NCBI GenBank assembly: GCA_026982275.1
Contig: JALSHK010000039.1
Coordinates: 1-5,988 of the forward strand
DNA length: 5,988 nt
Direction of reading: 5' to 3'
Source of the DNA: Paracoccaceae bacterium
GTDB lineage: Bacteria > Pseudomonadota > Alphaproteobacteria > Rhodobacterales > Rhodobacteraceae
Within the stretch, counting starts at the first letter, position 1, and each line of letters starts with the position of its first letter. The notes under the pieces were generated by a model. It was not told the DNA's origin and ran no database searches. It saw only the letters and a list, made by a program, of their open reading frames with translations. Below are positions 1 through 5,695 of this stretch, in pieces. A program made the position numbers and the translations under genes.

Positions 1-1488
1 GCGAAAAACACTGAGGTTGGGCGTGGCGCGCATCATGGCGAGATGCTCGACCGGCTGGTGGGTCGGGCCGTCTTCGCCAAGGCCGATAGAATCGTGGGTC
101 AGCACATAAGGCACGCGCAGCCCCATTAGCGAGCTTAGCCGCATGGAGCCACGCATATAATCGGTGAATACCATAAAGGTGCCGCCATAAGGCGCGCAGC
201 CGCCATGCAGGGCAAGGCCGTTCATCGCGGCTGCCATGCCGTGCTCGCGGATGCCGTAATTGATATAACGGCCCTTGCGGTTGCTCTCGTCAAATACGCC
301 GAGACCTTCGGTATAGGTGTTGTTGGAGCCGGTGAGATCTGCCGAGCCGCCGATGGTTTCGGGCATGGCTTTATTGATAACTTCCAGCACGGCCTCGGAG
401 GATTTTCGGGTGGCCATTTTGGGGGCCTCAGCCGAGATCCGCTTTTTGAAGGCTTTGATGGCGGCAGACAGGCGCTTGGGGGGATCGCCGGCGATGATCC
501 GGTCAAACTCCGCTTGCTTGCTGGCCGATAGCGCGGCCTTGCGCGCCTCCCATGCGGAAAGCTCGCTCTGGCCGCGCGCGCCGGTCTTTCGCCAATCTGA
601 AAGCACATCGGCGGGGATTTCAAACGGGGCGTGGGGCCAGTCAAACGCCGCGCGGATCTTTTTGATCTCTTCAACCCCCATCGGCGCGCCATGGGCGGCA
701 GAGGTATCCTGCTTGCCCGGGGAGCCAAAGCCGATATGGGTTTTGCAATCAATCAGCGAGGGCAGGGGGGATTGTTTGGCTTGGCTGATGGCGCGATCAA
801 TCGCGGCGGGATCATGGCCGTCACAGGAAAACACGCTCCAGCCGGAAGCTTCAAAGCGGCTCATCTGGTCGGTGGTGTCCGACAGGGAAACCGCGCCATC
901 GATGGTGATGCCGTTATCATCCCACAGCACGATCAGCTTGCCCAGCCGCTGCATGCCGGCCAGCGCGATGGCTTCTTGCGATATGCCTTCCATCAGGCAG
1001 CCATCACCGGCAATGACATAGGTGTAGTGGTCAACGATCTTTTTGCCATAGCGCGCCTGCATAGAAGCCTCGCCCATGGCCATGCCTACGGCGGTGGCCA
1101 GCCCTGCGCCCAAGGGGCCGGTGGTGGTTTCAATGCCTTCTGCATGGCCATATTCCGGATGCCCTGCCGTGCGCGCGCCCTTTTGGCGGAAATTTTTGAT
1201 TTCCTCGATTGTCATCTGCTTGTAGCCCGTGAGGTGCAGCAAGCCGTAGATCAGCATGGAGCCATGGCCCGCCGATAGCACAAAGCGGTCACGGTCCGGC
1301 CAATGGGGGGTGCTGGCGTCAAATTTCAGGTGGTTGGAAAACAGCACCGTGGCGACATCGGCCATGCCCATCGGCATGCCGGGATGTCCGGAATTGGCGG
1401 CTTGCACCGCATCCACCGCCAGCATACGAAGCGCGGTCGCTTTGGCGAAATGGTCAGGATGGCGGGCTTTCAGATCAGCTATTTCCAC
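1..1488 (-). CDS. tkt: Transketolase, N-terminal 496 residues (3' end outside window)
   Basis: Thiamine-diphosphate enzyme moving two-carbon ketol units between sugar phosphates in the non-oxidative pentose phosphate pathway (and the Calvin cycle where present); cytosolic homodimer. Visible motifs: SGHPGMPMG at about 33-41, the AGHPEYGH to TTGPLGAG substrate/cofactor region at 109-129, and the ThDP/Mg site from GDG (161-163) to DN (191-192). The pyrimidine domain carries GIREHGM, whose Glu415 matches the catalytic glutamate that activates ThDP, and THQPVEH at 476-482. Bacterial transketolases are about 660-670 residues, so roughly 170 C-terminal residues lie beyond the left edge. I chose a GTG start at 1486-1488: GGAG lies 6 nt upstream (1495-1498), the protein then begins MEIADLKARHPDHFAKA as in relatives, and the frame upstream has no ATG. 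The frame is intact with no missing catalytic residue. Whether this is the only tkt copy cannot be told. Confidence 0.96.
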   Translation of the reverse strand, partial: MEIADLKARHPDHFAKATALRMLAVDAVQAANSGHPGMPMGMADVATVLFSNHLKFDASTPHWPDRDRFVLSAGHGSMLIYGLLHLTGYKQMTIEEIKNFRQKGARTAGHPEYGHAEGIETTTGPLGAGLATAVGMAMGEASMQARYGKKIVDHYTYVIAGDGCLMEGISQEAIALAGMQRLGKLIVLWDDNGITIDGAVSLSDTTDQMSRFEASGWSVFSCDGHDPAAIDRAISQAKQSPLPSLIDCKTHIGFGSPGKQDTSAAHGAPMGVEEIKKIRAAFDWPHAPFEIPADVLSDWRKTGARGQSELSAWEARKAALSASKQAEFDRIIAGDPPKRLSAAIKAFKKRISAEAPKMATRKSSEAVLEVINKAMPETIGGSADLTGSNNTYTEGLGVFDESNRKGRYINYGIREHGMAAAMNGLALHGGCAPYGGTFMVFTDYMRGSMRLSSLMGLRVPYVLTHDSIGLGEDGPTHQPVEHLAMMRATPNLSVFR

Positions 1489-1519
1489 GGGGATCTCCGG
1501 TTTAGATACAATATGTGCC

Positions 1520-1547
1520 TTGTTAGCAGGCCCTTGGAGGTCGTCAA
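1520..1547 (-). promoter_or_regulatory. Candidate promoter for tkt
   Basis: Read on the minus strand, TTGACG (1542-1547) is followed after 16 nt by TAACAA (1520-1525). This would start transcription about 25 nt before the GTG start codon of transketolase, leaving a short leader holding the Shine-Dalgarno. The -35 box is good (5 of 6), the -10 box is poor. This is inference from consensus only. The divergent region 1489-1642 also holds AT-rich blocks near 1583-1587 and 1602-1610 (ATTATA, TATAAT on the minus strand) that could serve zauP-zapA on the plus strand, but I found no convincing -35 partner for them. Confidence 0.35.
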
Positions 1548-1642
1548 GCGCCTGGCAAATGCAAAATCGCAATTTAGGGCGGTATATTCTGAAAATCGCG
1601 CTATTATAACGGCCTATGGCGATTCGGGCTAAGGGAGTGGGA

Positions 1643-1846
1643 ATGGAAGACATGGAAAAACTGGCTGCAAGGCTGGAGGCGGTGACCGAATCCCTTTTTC
1701 AGCAGGGAAGGCGGGATGCGCGCGAAATCCTTGATCTGCGCGCGGAGCTGGACGATCTGAAACAAAAACGCAAAGCCGATCTGGCCGAGCTGGATACGCT
1801 GCTGGCGCATCTGAAACCTTTGATGGAGGCCGAGGGAAATGCCTGA
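1643..1846 (+). CDS. zauP: Small coiled-coil protein upstream of ZapA (ZauP-like)
   Basis: A 67-residue charged, wholly helical protein with no membrane segment. Hydrophobic residues follow a 3-4 spacing typical of coiled coils: M4, L7, L11, V14, L18 and again I29, L32, L36, L39, then L50, L53, L57, L60. A small coiled-coil protein encoded directly upstream of zapA was described in Caulobacter as ZauP, which works with ZapA to focus the FtsZ ring. The assignment here rests on size, coiled-coil character and position, not on an alignment. The start at 1643 is chosen because AAGGGAG (1631-1637) sits 5 nt before it; the in-frame ATG at 1616 has no ribosome binding site. Its last 8 bases overlap the start of zapA, so the two are probably translationally coupled and made in linked amounts. 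Alternative: an unrelated coiled-coil protein in the same position. Confidence 0.72.
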   Translation: MEDMEKLAARLEAVTESLFQQGRRDAREILDLRAELDDLKQKRKADLAELDTLLAHLKPLMEAEGNA

Positions 1847-2246
1847 GATCGTGCTGGAAATCGGGGGGCGAAGCTTCGAGCTGGCTTGCGACCCGGGTGA
1901 GGAAGCCAGCCTGAAAATGGCCGCAGAAATGCTGGCGGCAGAGGCGCGGCGGCTGGAAGATGCCATCGGGCGCGTGCCGGAATCGCGCATGCTTTTGATG
2001 GCGGGGCTGATGCTGGCAGACCGCACCAAAGAGATCGAAGCCAGCCTGCAGATGAGCGAATCGCTGGTGAAATCGCTGGAGGCACGATTACGGGAAGGCG
2101 AAGCCAGGATGTCAGCCCTGACGCAGGAGCTGAACAAACGGCCAGAGCCCGAGGTTGAAGATATGTTTGCCAAAACCGGTGTGGTGACTGCCAGTCTGGA
2201 AAAAAGCATCGAACGGCTCGAAGCCCTGATTGATCAGGAGGCTTAG
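1839..2246 (+). CDS. zapA: Cell division protein ZapA
   Basis: ZapA binds FtsZ in the cytoplasm and bundles and aligns protofilaments in the Z-ring. This 135-residue protein shows the family plan: a small N-terminal domain opening with the strands EIVLEIGGRSFELAC (3-17), a helix rich in Ala/Glu (22-43), the hydrophobic segment ESRMLLMAGLMLADRTKEIE (48-67), then a long coiled coil. The C-terminus is longer than the E. coli protein (about 109 residues): a Pro/Glu break at about 99-115 is followed by a second helix (116-133). The start overlaps the stop of the upstream coiled-coil gene in ATGCCTGA; GGAGG (1825-1829) lies 9 nt before it. Unlike in E. coli, no 6S RNA or formyltetrahydrofolate cyclo-ligase gene follows; the next gene converges after 41 bp. 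Confidence 0.88.
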   Translation: MPEIVLEIGGRSFELACDPGEEASLKMAAEMLAAEARRLEDAIGRVPESRMLLMAGLMLADRTKEIEASLQMSESLVKSLEARLREGEARMSALTQELNKRPEPEVEDMFAKTGVVTASLEKSIERLEALIDQEA

Positions 2247-2256
2247 GCCGCGCCAA

Positions 2257-2280
2257 CTCCCGCCCCCCCGGGGGCGGGAG
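2257..2280. terminator. GC-rich hairpin between convergent zapA and grxD
   Basis: A perfect inverted repeat with 11-base arms (2257-2267 and 2270-2280, CTCCCGCCCCC paired with its complement) and a 2-nt centre, so about 9 stable pairs with a larger loop in RNA. It fills most of the 41-bp gap between the stop codons of zapA (plus) and grxD (minus) and would fold in transcripts from both sides. Neither side has the U-run of a classic intrinsic terminator, so it may act as a pause or 3'-end stabilising structure instead of a full terminator. Confidence 0.6.
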
Positions 2281-2287
2281 CGATGAA

Positions 2288-2650
2288 TCAGGCGTTGGCT
2301 TCGCGCACCTTGTCGGCGGCCTCTTTGCTGAAGGCAATGCCGTTTTCTTCCAGCAAGGTGTCCAGCTCGCCGGAAAGCACCATTTCGGTTACGATATCAC
2401 AACCGCCGACAAACTCGCCTTTTACATAGAGCTGCGGAATGGTTGGCCAGTCGGAAAAATCCTTGATGCCCTGGCGGATGCTCTCATCGGCCAAAACATT
2501 GACGTCTTTATACTCGATGCCCATAAAATTCAGCACACCGGCGATGCGGCTGGAGAAGCCGCATTGCGGCGCTTGGGCCGTGCCTTTCATATAGAATACA
2601 ACGTCGTTCTCGGTGATGTCGCTTTTGATCTGTTCGGCTGCGTTTGTCAT
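2288..2650 (-). CDS. grxD: Monothiol CGFS glutaredoxin (Grx4/GrxD type)
   Basis: Single-domain monothiol glutaredoxin of 120 residues. These cytosolic proteins bind a [2Fe-2S] cluster in a glutathione-bridged dimer, or in a heterodimer with BolA, and act in Fe-S cluster transfer and iron sensing more than in disulphide reduction. Seen here: Lys22 before the active loop, CGFS at 30-33, WPTIPQLYVKGEFVGGCDI at 68-86 including the cis-proline (P72) and the GGCD glutathione-binding turn. The start at 2650 is chosen because GGAG lies 6 nt upstream; an in-frame ATG 12 nt earlier (2660-2662) lacks a ribosome binding site and itself overlaps that GGAG. It is last in the bolA unit, 20 bp after the small membrane protein gene, which fits the known BolA-Grx partnership. 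Confidence 0.95.
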   Translation of the reverse strand: MTNAAEQIKSDITENDVVFYMKGTAQAPQCGFSSRIAGVLNFMGIEYKDVNVLADESIRQGIKDFSDWPTIPQLYVKGEFVGGCDIVTEMVLSGELDTLLEENGIAFSKEAADKVREANA

Positions 2651-2670
2651 TTTAATCTCCATTTTTCGGG

Positions 2671-2916
2671 TTATCTGAATTTTATATCGTGGTTTTTAAG
2701 CGCAATGATCTCGCTCAGCTTCTGGGCCTCTTTTACGCTCTCCAGATCGGTAGCCTCCATGCCCAGAGGCTTTTCCCCATCGGAAGATTCGCCTGTGCCC
2801 GCGCCCATTCTTTCGGCCAGGGATCGCGGGGTTTTGCCGCGTTTCAGCCAGATTTCAACCATGACCGCCAGCGCAAAAACCAGCGCCACCCCGGCAATGG
2901 CCAGCTTGAAGGACAT
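2671..2916 (-). CDS. Uncharacterised small single-pass membrane protein
   Basis: I do not recognise a named family. The 81-residue product has one hydrophobic segment at about 4-24 (LAIAGVALVFALAVMVEIWL) followed by the basic stretch KRGK (25-28), which by the positive-inside rule suggests the N-terminus outside and the tail in the cytoplasm. The tail is Gly/Ser/Glu-rich at 38-50, then a probable amphipathic helix (about 56-74, DLESVKEAQKLSEIIALKN) that could be a protein contact. It has no cysteines and no signal cleavage site. Its ATG shares one base with the bolA stop (TAATG), and the GGAG just before it is only 2 nt away, so translation probably depends on ribosomes finishing bolA. grxD follows after 20 bp. 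The position between two partners in iron-sulphur handling suggests, but does not show, a linked role at the membrane. Confidence 0.8.
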   Translation of the reverse strand: MSFKLAIAGVALVFALAVMVEIWLKRGKTPRSLAERMGAGTGESSDGEKPLGMEATDLESVKEAQKLSEIIALKNHDIKFR

Positions 2917-3158
2917 TACTCCGGCACCTTGGTGGTGAGCGCCAGCGCGTGCAGCTCGCCGGAGGAGCCGGCCATCTGCTCTTTCAGGGCTTTATAAACC
3001 ATCTGGTGCTGCTTTACGCGATTCAGCCCCCTGAATTCTTCGGCGACAACAGATGCGGCATAGTGCTTGCCATCCCCTGCCAGATCGTCAATCCGCACTT
3101 CGGCTGTGGGGAAGGCTTCGCGAATGAGGGCTTCTATTTTATCGGCTGCGATTGCCAT
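2916..3158 (-). CDS. bolA: BolA family protein (BolA2/IbaG-like)
   Basis: An 80-residue BolA-fold protein. Members form [2Fe-2S] or apo complexes with CGFS glutaredoxins and influence iron and redox regulation; some also bind DNA. Seen here: N-terminal helix (5-15), loop GDGKHY (28-33) with His32, the helix-turn segment FRGLNRVKQHQMVYKAL (42-58) and the end ELHALALTTKVP (68-79) with the invariant His70. His32 and His70 are placed to be the two candidate cluster ligands; the protein has no cysteine. The short length and the GDGKHY loop fit the IbaG/BolA2 branch better than the longer E. coli BolA. AGGAG lies 10 nt before the ATG. It heads a unit with the small membrane protein and grxD, and lies 78 bp downstream of purL on the same strand. 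Confidence 0.92.
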   Translation of the reverse strand: MAIAADKIEALIREAFPTAEVRIDDLAGDGKHYAASVVAEEFRGLNRVKQHQMVYKALKEQMAGSSGELHALALTTKVPE

Positions 3159-3177
3159 TGGGCTGTTACTCCTACTA

Positions 3178-3201
3178 ATTTGCTTGGTTATTTAAGCAAA
3201 T
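3178..3201. repeat. Inverted repeat in the bolA promoter region
   Basis: Perfect 8-base arms, ATTTGCTT (3178-3185) and AAGCAAAT (3194-3201), separated by 8 nt. The whole dyad lies in the 78-bp gap between purL and bolA and ends a few bases before the bolA Shine-Dalgarno. One arm joins the candidate -10 box of the bolA promoter, so it could be an operator. It could also fold as a weak AU-rich hairpin in purL read-through RNA, but lacks a U-run, so it is not a convincing terminator. It does not match the iron-responsive boxes I know (the Irr ICE motif or the RirA box). Confidence 0.5.
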
Positions 3202-3217
3202 CCACACGGCCATGCAA
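3189..3217 (-). promoter_or_regulatory. Candidate promoter for bolA–membrane protein–grxD
   Basis: On the minus strand TTGCAT (3212-3217) and TAAATA (3189-3194) are separated by exactly 17 nt, a reasonable sigma-70 type match. Transcription would begin near 3180-3183, giving a leader of about 22-25 nt that contains the bolA Shine-Dalgarno. This would let the iron-sulphur genes be expressed independently of purL. Based on consensus only. Confidence 0.42.
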
Positions 3218-3236
3218 GGGGCGAGATTGGCGCAGG

Positions 3237-5429
3237 CTAGGAAACCAGCGCCGGAAGCCCGCTTTCATAGGCGTCTTTTACGGTGGATATCGGCATGAAT
3301 ATATCGTCAACCGCGATGAAATCGCCGCCAAACTGACCAATTTGCTGTGCAAATACGCCAGCAGTTTCCGCCTTGGCCAGAAGTGTTTCAATCCGACTTG
3401 CCGGCACGCTGAGCAGGTAGCGCGCCTGATCCTCGGCAAATAGCCACTGGATGGCGGGCAGGGGGCTGTCATGGATCACCTCGGCCCCGCAACTCCCGGC
3501 CAGACACATCTCGGTAGCGGCCAGCGCGATGCCGCCATCGGAAATATCATGCGCGGCGGTAATCAGGCGGCTTGCGTGCAGCGCGCGCACAAGCTCTCCG
3601 GCTTTGCGCTCGGCCTCCAGATCCACCCGTGGCGCATCGCCGGCTTCCAGCCCCAGCACATCGGCCAAAAGCGCCGATTGCCCCAGATGGCCTTCGGTTT
3701 TGCCCAGCAGCACCAGAATATCGCCGGCCTGCGGCACCATACGGATGATTTGATCAAGGCTGTCAAGCAAGCCCACCGCGCCGATGGTCGGGGTGGGGTG
3801 AATGCCGGTGCCGTCGGTCTCGTTATATAGGCTGACATTGCCCGAAACGATCGGCATATCCAGCGCCAGACACGCCTCGCCAATGCCCTTGATGCAGCCC
3901 ACAAGCTGGCCCATGATCTCGGGCTTCTCGGGGTTGCCAAAATTCAGATTATCGGTAGTGGCCAAGGGCTTGGCCCCCGTGGCGCAGAGGTTACGGTAAG
4001 CCTCGGCCACGGCCTGTTTGCCGCCCTCAACGGGGTTTGCAAAGCAATAGCGGGGGTTCACATCCGAGGTGAACGCCAGTGCCTTTCCGGTGCCATGCAC
4101 CCGCACCACGCCGGCATCAGAGCCGGGACGAACCACGGTATCGGCCAGCACCATATGGTCATATTGCTGCCAAATCCATGCTTTGGACGCATGATCGGGA
4201 GAGGCGATCAGCCTTAGCAGGGCTTCGGCAGGCGAGATATCAGGCACATCGGTATAGGGTTTGGCCACAGGGGTTTTTACCCATGGGCGGTCATATTCGG
4301 GGGCCTCGCCAGAGAGTGCCTTGAGCGGAAGATCCGCCTTTACCTCCCCAAAGTGGCGGATCAGAAAACGGTCCTCGGCAATGGTCTCGCCGACGATGGC
4401 AAAATCCAGATCCCATTTGTCAAATACCGCTTTCGCCACCGCTTCCTTTTCGGGCCGCAGCACCATCAGCATGCGCTCCTGGCTCTCGCTGAGCATCATT
4501 TCATAGGCGGTCATGCCGTCTTCGCGGCACGGCACTTTTTCAAGGTCCAGCACCACGCCGAGATTGCCCTTGTCGCCCATTTCCACCGCCGAGCAGGTCA
4601 GCCCTGCCGCGCCCATATCCTGAATCGAAATCACCGCTCCTGTCGCCATCAGCTCCAGCGTTGCCTCCATCAGGCGCTTTTCGGTGAAGGGATCACCCAC
4701 CTGCACGGTGGGGCGTTTTTCCTCGATCGTGTCGTCAAATTCGGCGCTGGCCATGGTGGCCCCGCCAACGCCGTCACGGCCGGTTTTGGCCCCGAGATAC
4801 ACGATCGGCATGCCCACACCGGAAGCCGCCGAATAGAAAATCTTGTCGGTATCCGCCAAGCCTGCGGCAAAAGCATTGACCAGACAATTGCCGTTATAGC
4901 TTTTGTGAAAGCGGGTTTCGCCGCCCAGATTCGGCACGCCAAAGCAATTGCCATAGCTGCCGATACCCTCTACCACCCCGTGCACGAGCTGCCTGGTTTT
5001 GGGGTGGGAAGGCTCGCCAAAGCTGAGCGCATTCATCGCCGCAATCGGGCGCGCGCCCATGGTGAACACATCGCGCAGAATGCCGCCAACCCCGGTGGCC
5101 GCGCCCTGAAACGGCTCGATATAGCTGGGGTGATTATGGCTTTCCATCTTGAAAACCAGGCATTGGCCATCGCCAATATCGACAATCCCCGCATTCTCCC
5201 CCGGTCCGCAAATTACCTGTGGCCCCTCGGTGGGCAGGGTTTTCAGCCAGAGCTTGGAGGATTTATAGGAGCAATGCTCGTTCCACATGGCGCTGAAAAT
5301 ACCCAGCTCGGTCCATGTCGGATCCCGCTCGATCAGCTCTTTGATCAGCTGGTATTCGGCCTGATTCAGCCCGTGCTTCCGGATGATTTCGGTGGTGATT
5401 GCTGGCTCGGCCAGCGTCTCGGTGGGCAT
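3237..5429 (-). CDS. purL: Phosphoribosylformylglycinamidine synthase, PurL subunit
   Basis: PurL is the ATP-dependent synthetase subunit of FGAM synthase, the fourth step of de novo purine synthesis. It converts FGAR to FGAM using ammonia supplied by the glutaminase PurQ, with PurS as the bridging subunit. At 730 residues it is the small PurL of the PurLQS complex, not the ~1300-residue single-chain enzyme; purS and purQ are not in this window. Seen here: NEHCSYKSSK (50-59) with the active-site His52, KMESHNHPSYIEPFQGAATGVGG (94-116), DMGAAGLT (271-278), the repeat-domain motif DNLNFGNP (493-500) and DISDGG (628-633), all intact. The start at 5429 is chosen for AGGAGA a few nt upstream and the MPTETLAEP opening; an in-frame ATG 57 nt earlier (5484-5486) has no ribosome binding site. 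A 78-bp gap separates it from bolA. Confidence 0.98.
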   Translation of the reverse strand: MPTETLAEPAITTEIIRKHGLNQAEYQLIKELIERDPTWTELGIFSAMWNEHCSYKSSKLWLKTLPTEGPQVICGPGENAGIVDIGDGQCLVFKMESHNHPSYIEPFQGAATGVGGILRDVFTMGARPIAAMNALSFGEPSHPKTRQLVHGVVEGIGSYGNCFGVPNLGGETRFHKSYNGNCLVNAFAAGLADTDKIFYSAASGVGMPIVYLGAKTGRDGVGGATMASAEFDDTIEEKRPTVQVGDPFTEKRLMEATLELMATGAVISIQDMGAAGLTCSAVEMGDKGNLGVVLDLEKVPCREDGMTAYEMMLSESQERMLMVLRPEKEAVAKAVFDKWDLDFAIVGETIAEDRFLIRHFGEVKADLPLKALSGEAPEYDRPWVKTPVAKPYTDVPDISPAEALLRLIASPDHASKAWIWQQYDHMVLADTVVRPGSDAGVVRVHGTGKALAFTSDVNPRYCFANPVEGGKQAVAEAYRNLCATGAKPLATTDNLNFGNPEKPEIMGQLVGCIKGIGEACLALDMPIVSGNVSLYNETDGTGIHPTPTIGAVGLLDSLDQIIRMVPQAGDILVLLGKTEGHLGQSALLADVLGLEAGDAPRVDLEAERKAGELVRALHASRLITAAHDISDGGIALAATEMCLAGSCGAEVIHDSPLPAIQWLFAEDQARYLLSVPASRIETLLAKAETAGVFAQQIGQFGGDFIAVDDIFMPISTVKDAYESGLPALVS

Positions 5430-5493
5430 GGAACTCTCCTGCGCTTTGGATTCGCGCCCTTTTAGGCAGGATTGCGGCTGAATCATAGCCTTA

Positions 5494-5518
5494 TTGTCGT
5501 GACAAATACGTTACAAAT
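5494..5518. promoter_or_regulatory. Dyad and tandem repeat upstream of purL (possible operator)
   Basis: About 65-90 bp before the purL start lie a dyad TTGTC-GT-GACAA (5494-5505) and two copies of ACAAAT (5502-5507 and 5513-5518) spaced 11 bp apart, one helical turn. On the minus strand this reads ATTTGT twice followed by ACAATAA, where the purL promoter is expected. I could not pick a single convincing -35/-10 pair: TTGATT with CAATAA has a 19-nt spacer, and a weaker pair TTCAAA-N18-TATATA lies further upstream, around 5530-5560. A regulator binding site is a guess. Confidence 0.25.
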
Positions 5519-5585
5519 CAAGGCCTGGTTAATATATAGCGGCGGTTGTGCCACAGTTTGAACGATTTCTGCGGTTTTTAGCCGT

Positions 5586-5603
5586 AATAACGAGATTGTT
5601 ATT
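5586..5603. repeat. Short inverted repeat in the purL / L,D-transpeptidase divergent region
   Basis: AATAAC (5586-5591) and GTTATT (5598-5603) are perfect complements around a 6-nt centre. It lies near the middle of the 266-bp divergent region 5430-5695, which otherwise contains no gene on either strand that I can support. It may be an operator for either gene or chance in AT-rich DNA. Confidence 0.25.
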
Positions 5604-5631
5604 GCGCTTCACCCCGCAGGTTGGGCTAAAT

Positions 5632-5678
5632 TCGGCATAATTCAGATACTCGGTATTTGCCGATTTAACCCGATTAAA
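5632..5678. promoter_or_regulatory. Two dyads in the leader of the L,D-transpeptidase-like gene
   Basis: TCGGCA (5632-5637) and TGCCGA (5658-5663) flank an inner ATAC-TCG-GTAT (5646-5656). Immediately after comes TTTAA-CCCGA-TTAAA (5664-5678), ending 4 nt before the Shine-Dalgarno of the gene at 5696. They could be operator sites or leader RNA structure. The TTAA pair is spaced 5 nt, not the 7 nt of a standard CtrA site, so I do not call it one. A weak promoter, TTGGGC (5621-5626) with GATACT (5645-5650, 18-nt spacer), would place the start inside this region. Confidence 0.25.
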
Positions 5679-5695
5679 TGTCAAAGGATTTTTTC

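Noticed and set aside
205..1278. Several plus-strand open frames opposite transketolase
   Set aside because: All are shadows of the intact transketolase frame; none has a recognisable product or a supporting ribosome binding site.
1603..1608. Perfect TATAAT on the minus strand in the tkt/zauP gap
   Set aside because: No acceptable -35 box lies 15-19 nt upstream of it; it would also give a long leader for tkt, where a nearer pair exists.
1604..2337. Minus-strand open frames opposite zauP/zapA
   Set aside because: They cover two genes with good ribosome sites and recognisable products, and their translations are low-complexity Ser/Arg/Pro-rich.
4353..5465. Long plus-strand open frame (370 codons) opposite purL
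   Set aside because: It lies antisense to a complete purL with all its family motifs, is rich in His/Gln/Arg as expected from the complement of a GC-biased gene, and matches no family I recognise.
5430..5486. Extended purL start adding 19 residues (MIQPQS…)
   Set aside because: No ribosome binding site before it, and the AGGAGA a few bases before the ATG at 5429 gives the usual family N-terminus.
5665..5677. Possible CtrA binding site (TTAA…TTAA)
   Set aside because: The half-sites are 5 nt apart, not the 7 nt of the known TTAA-N7-TTAA motif.
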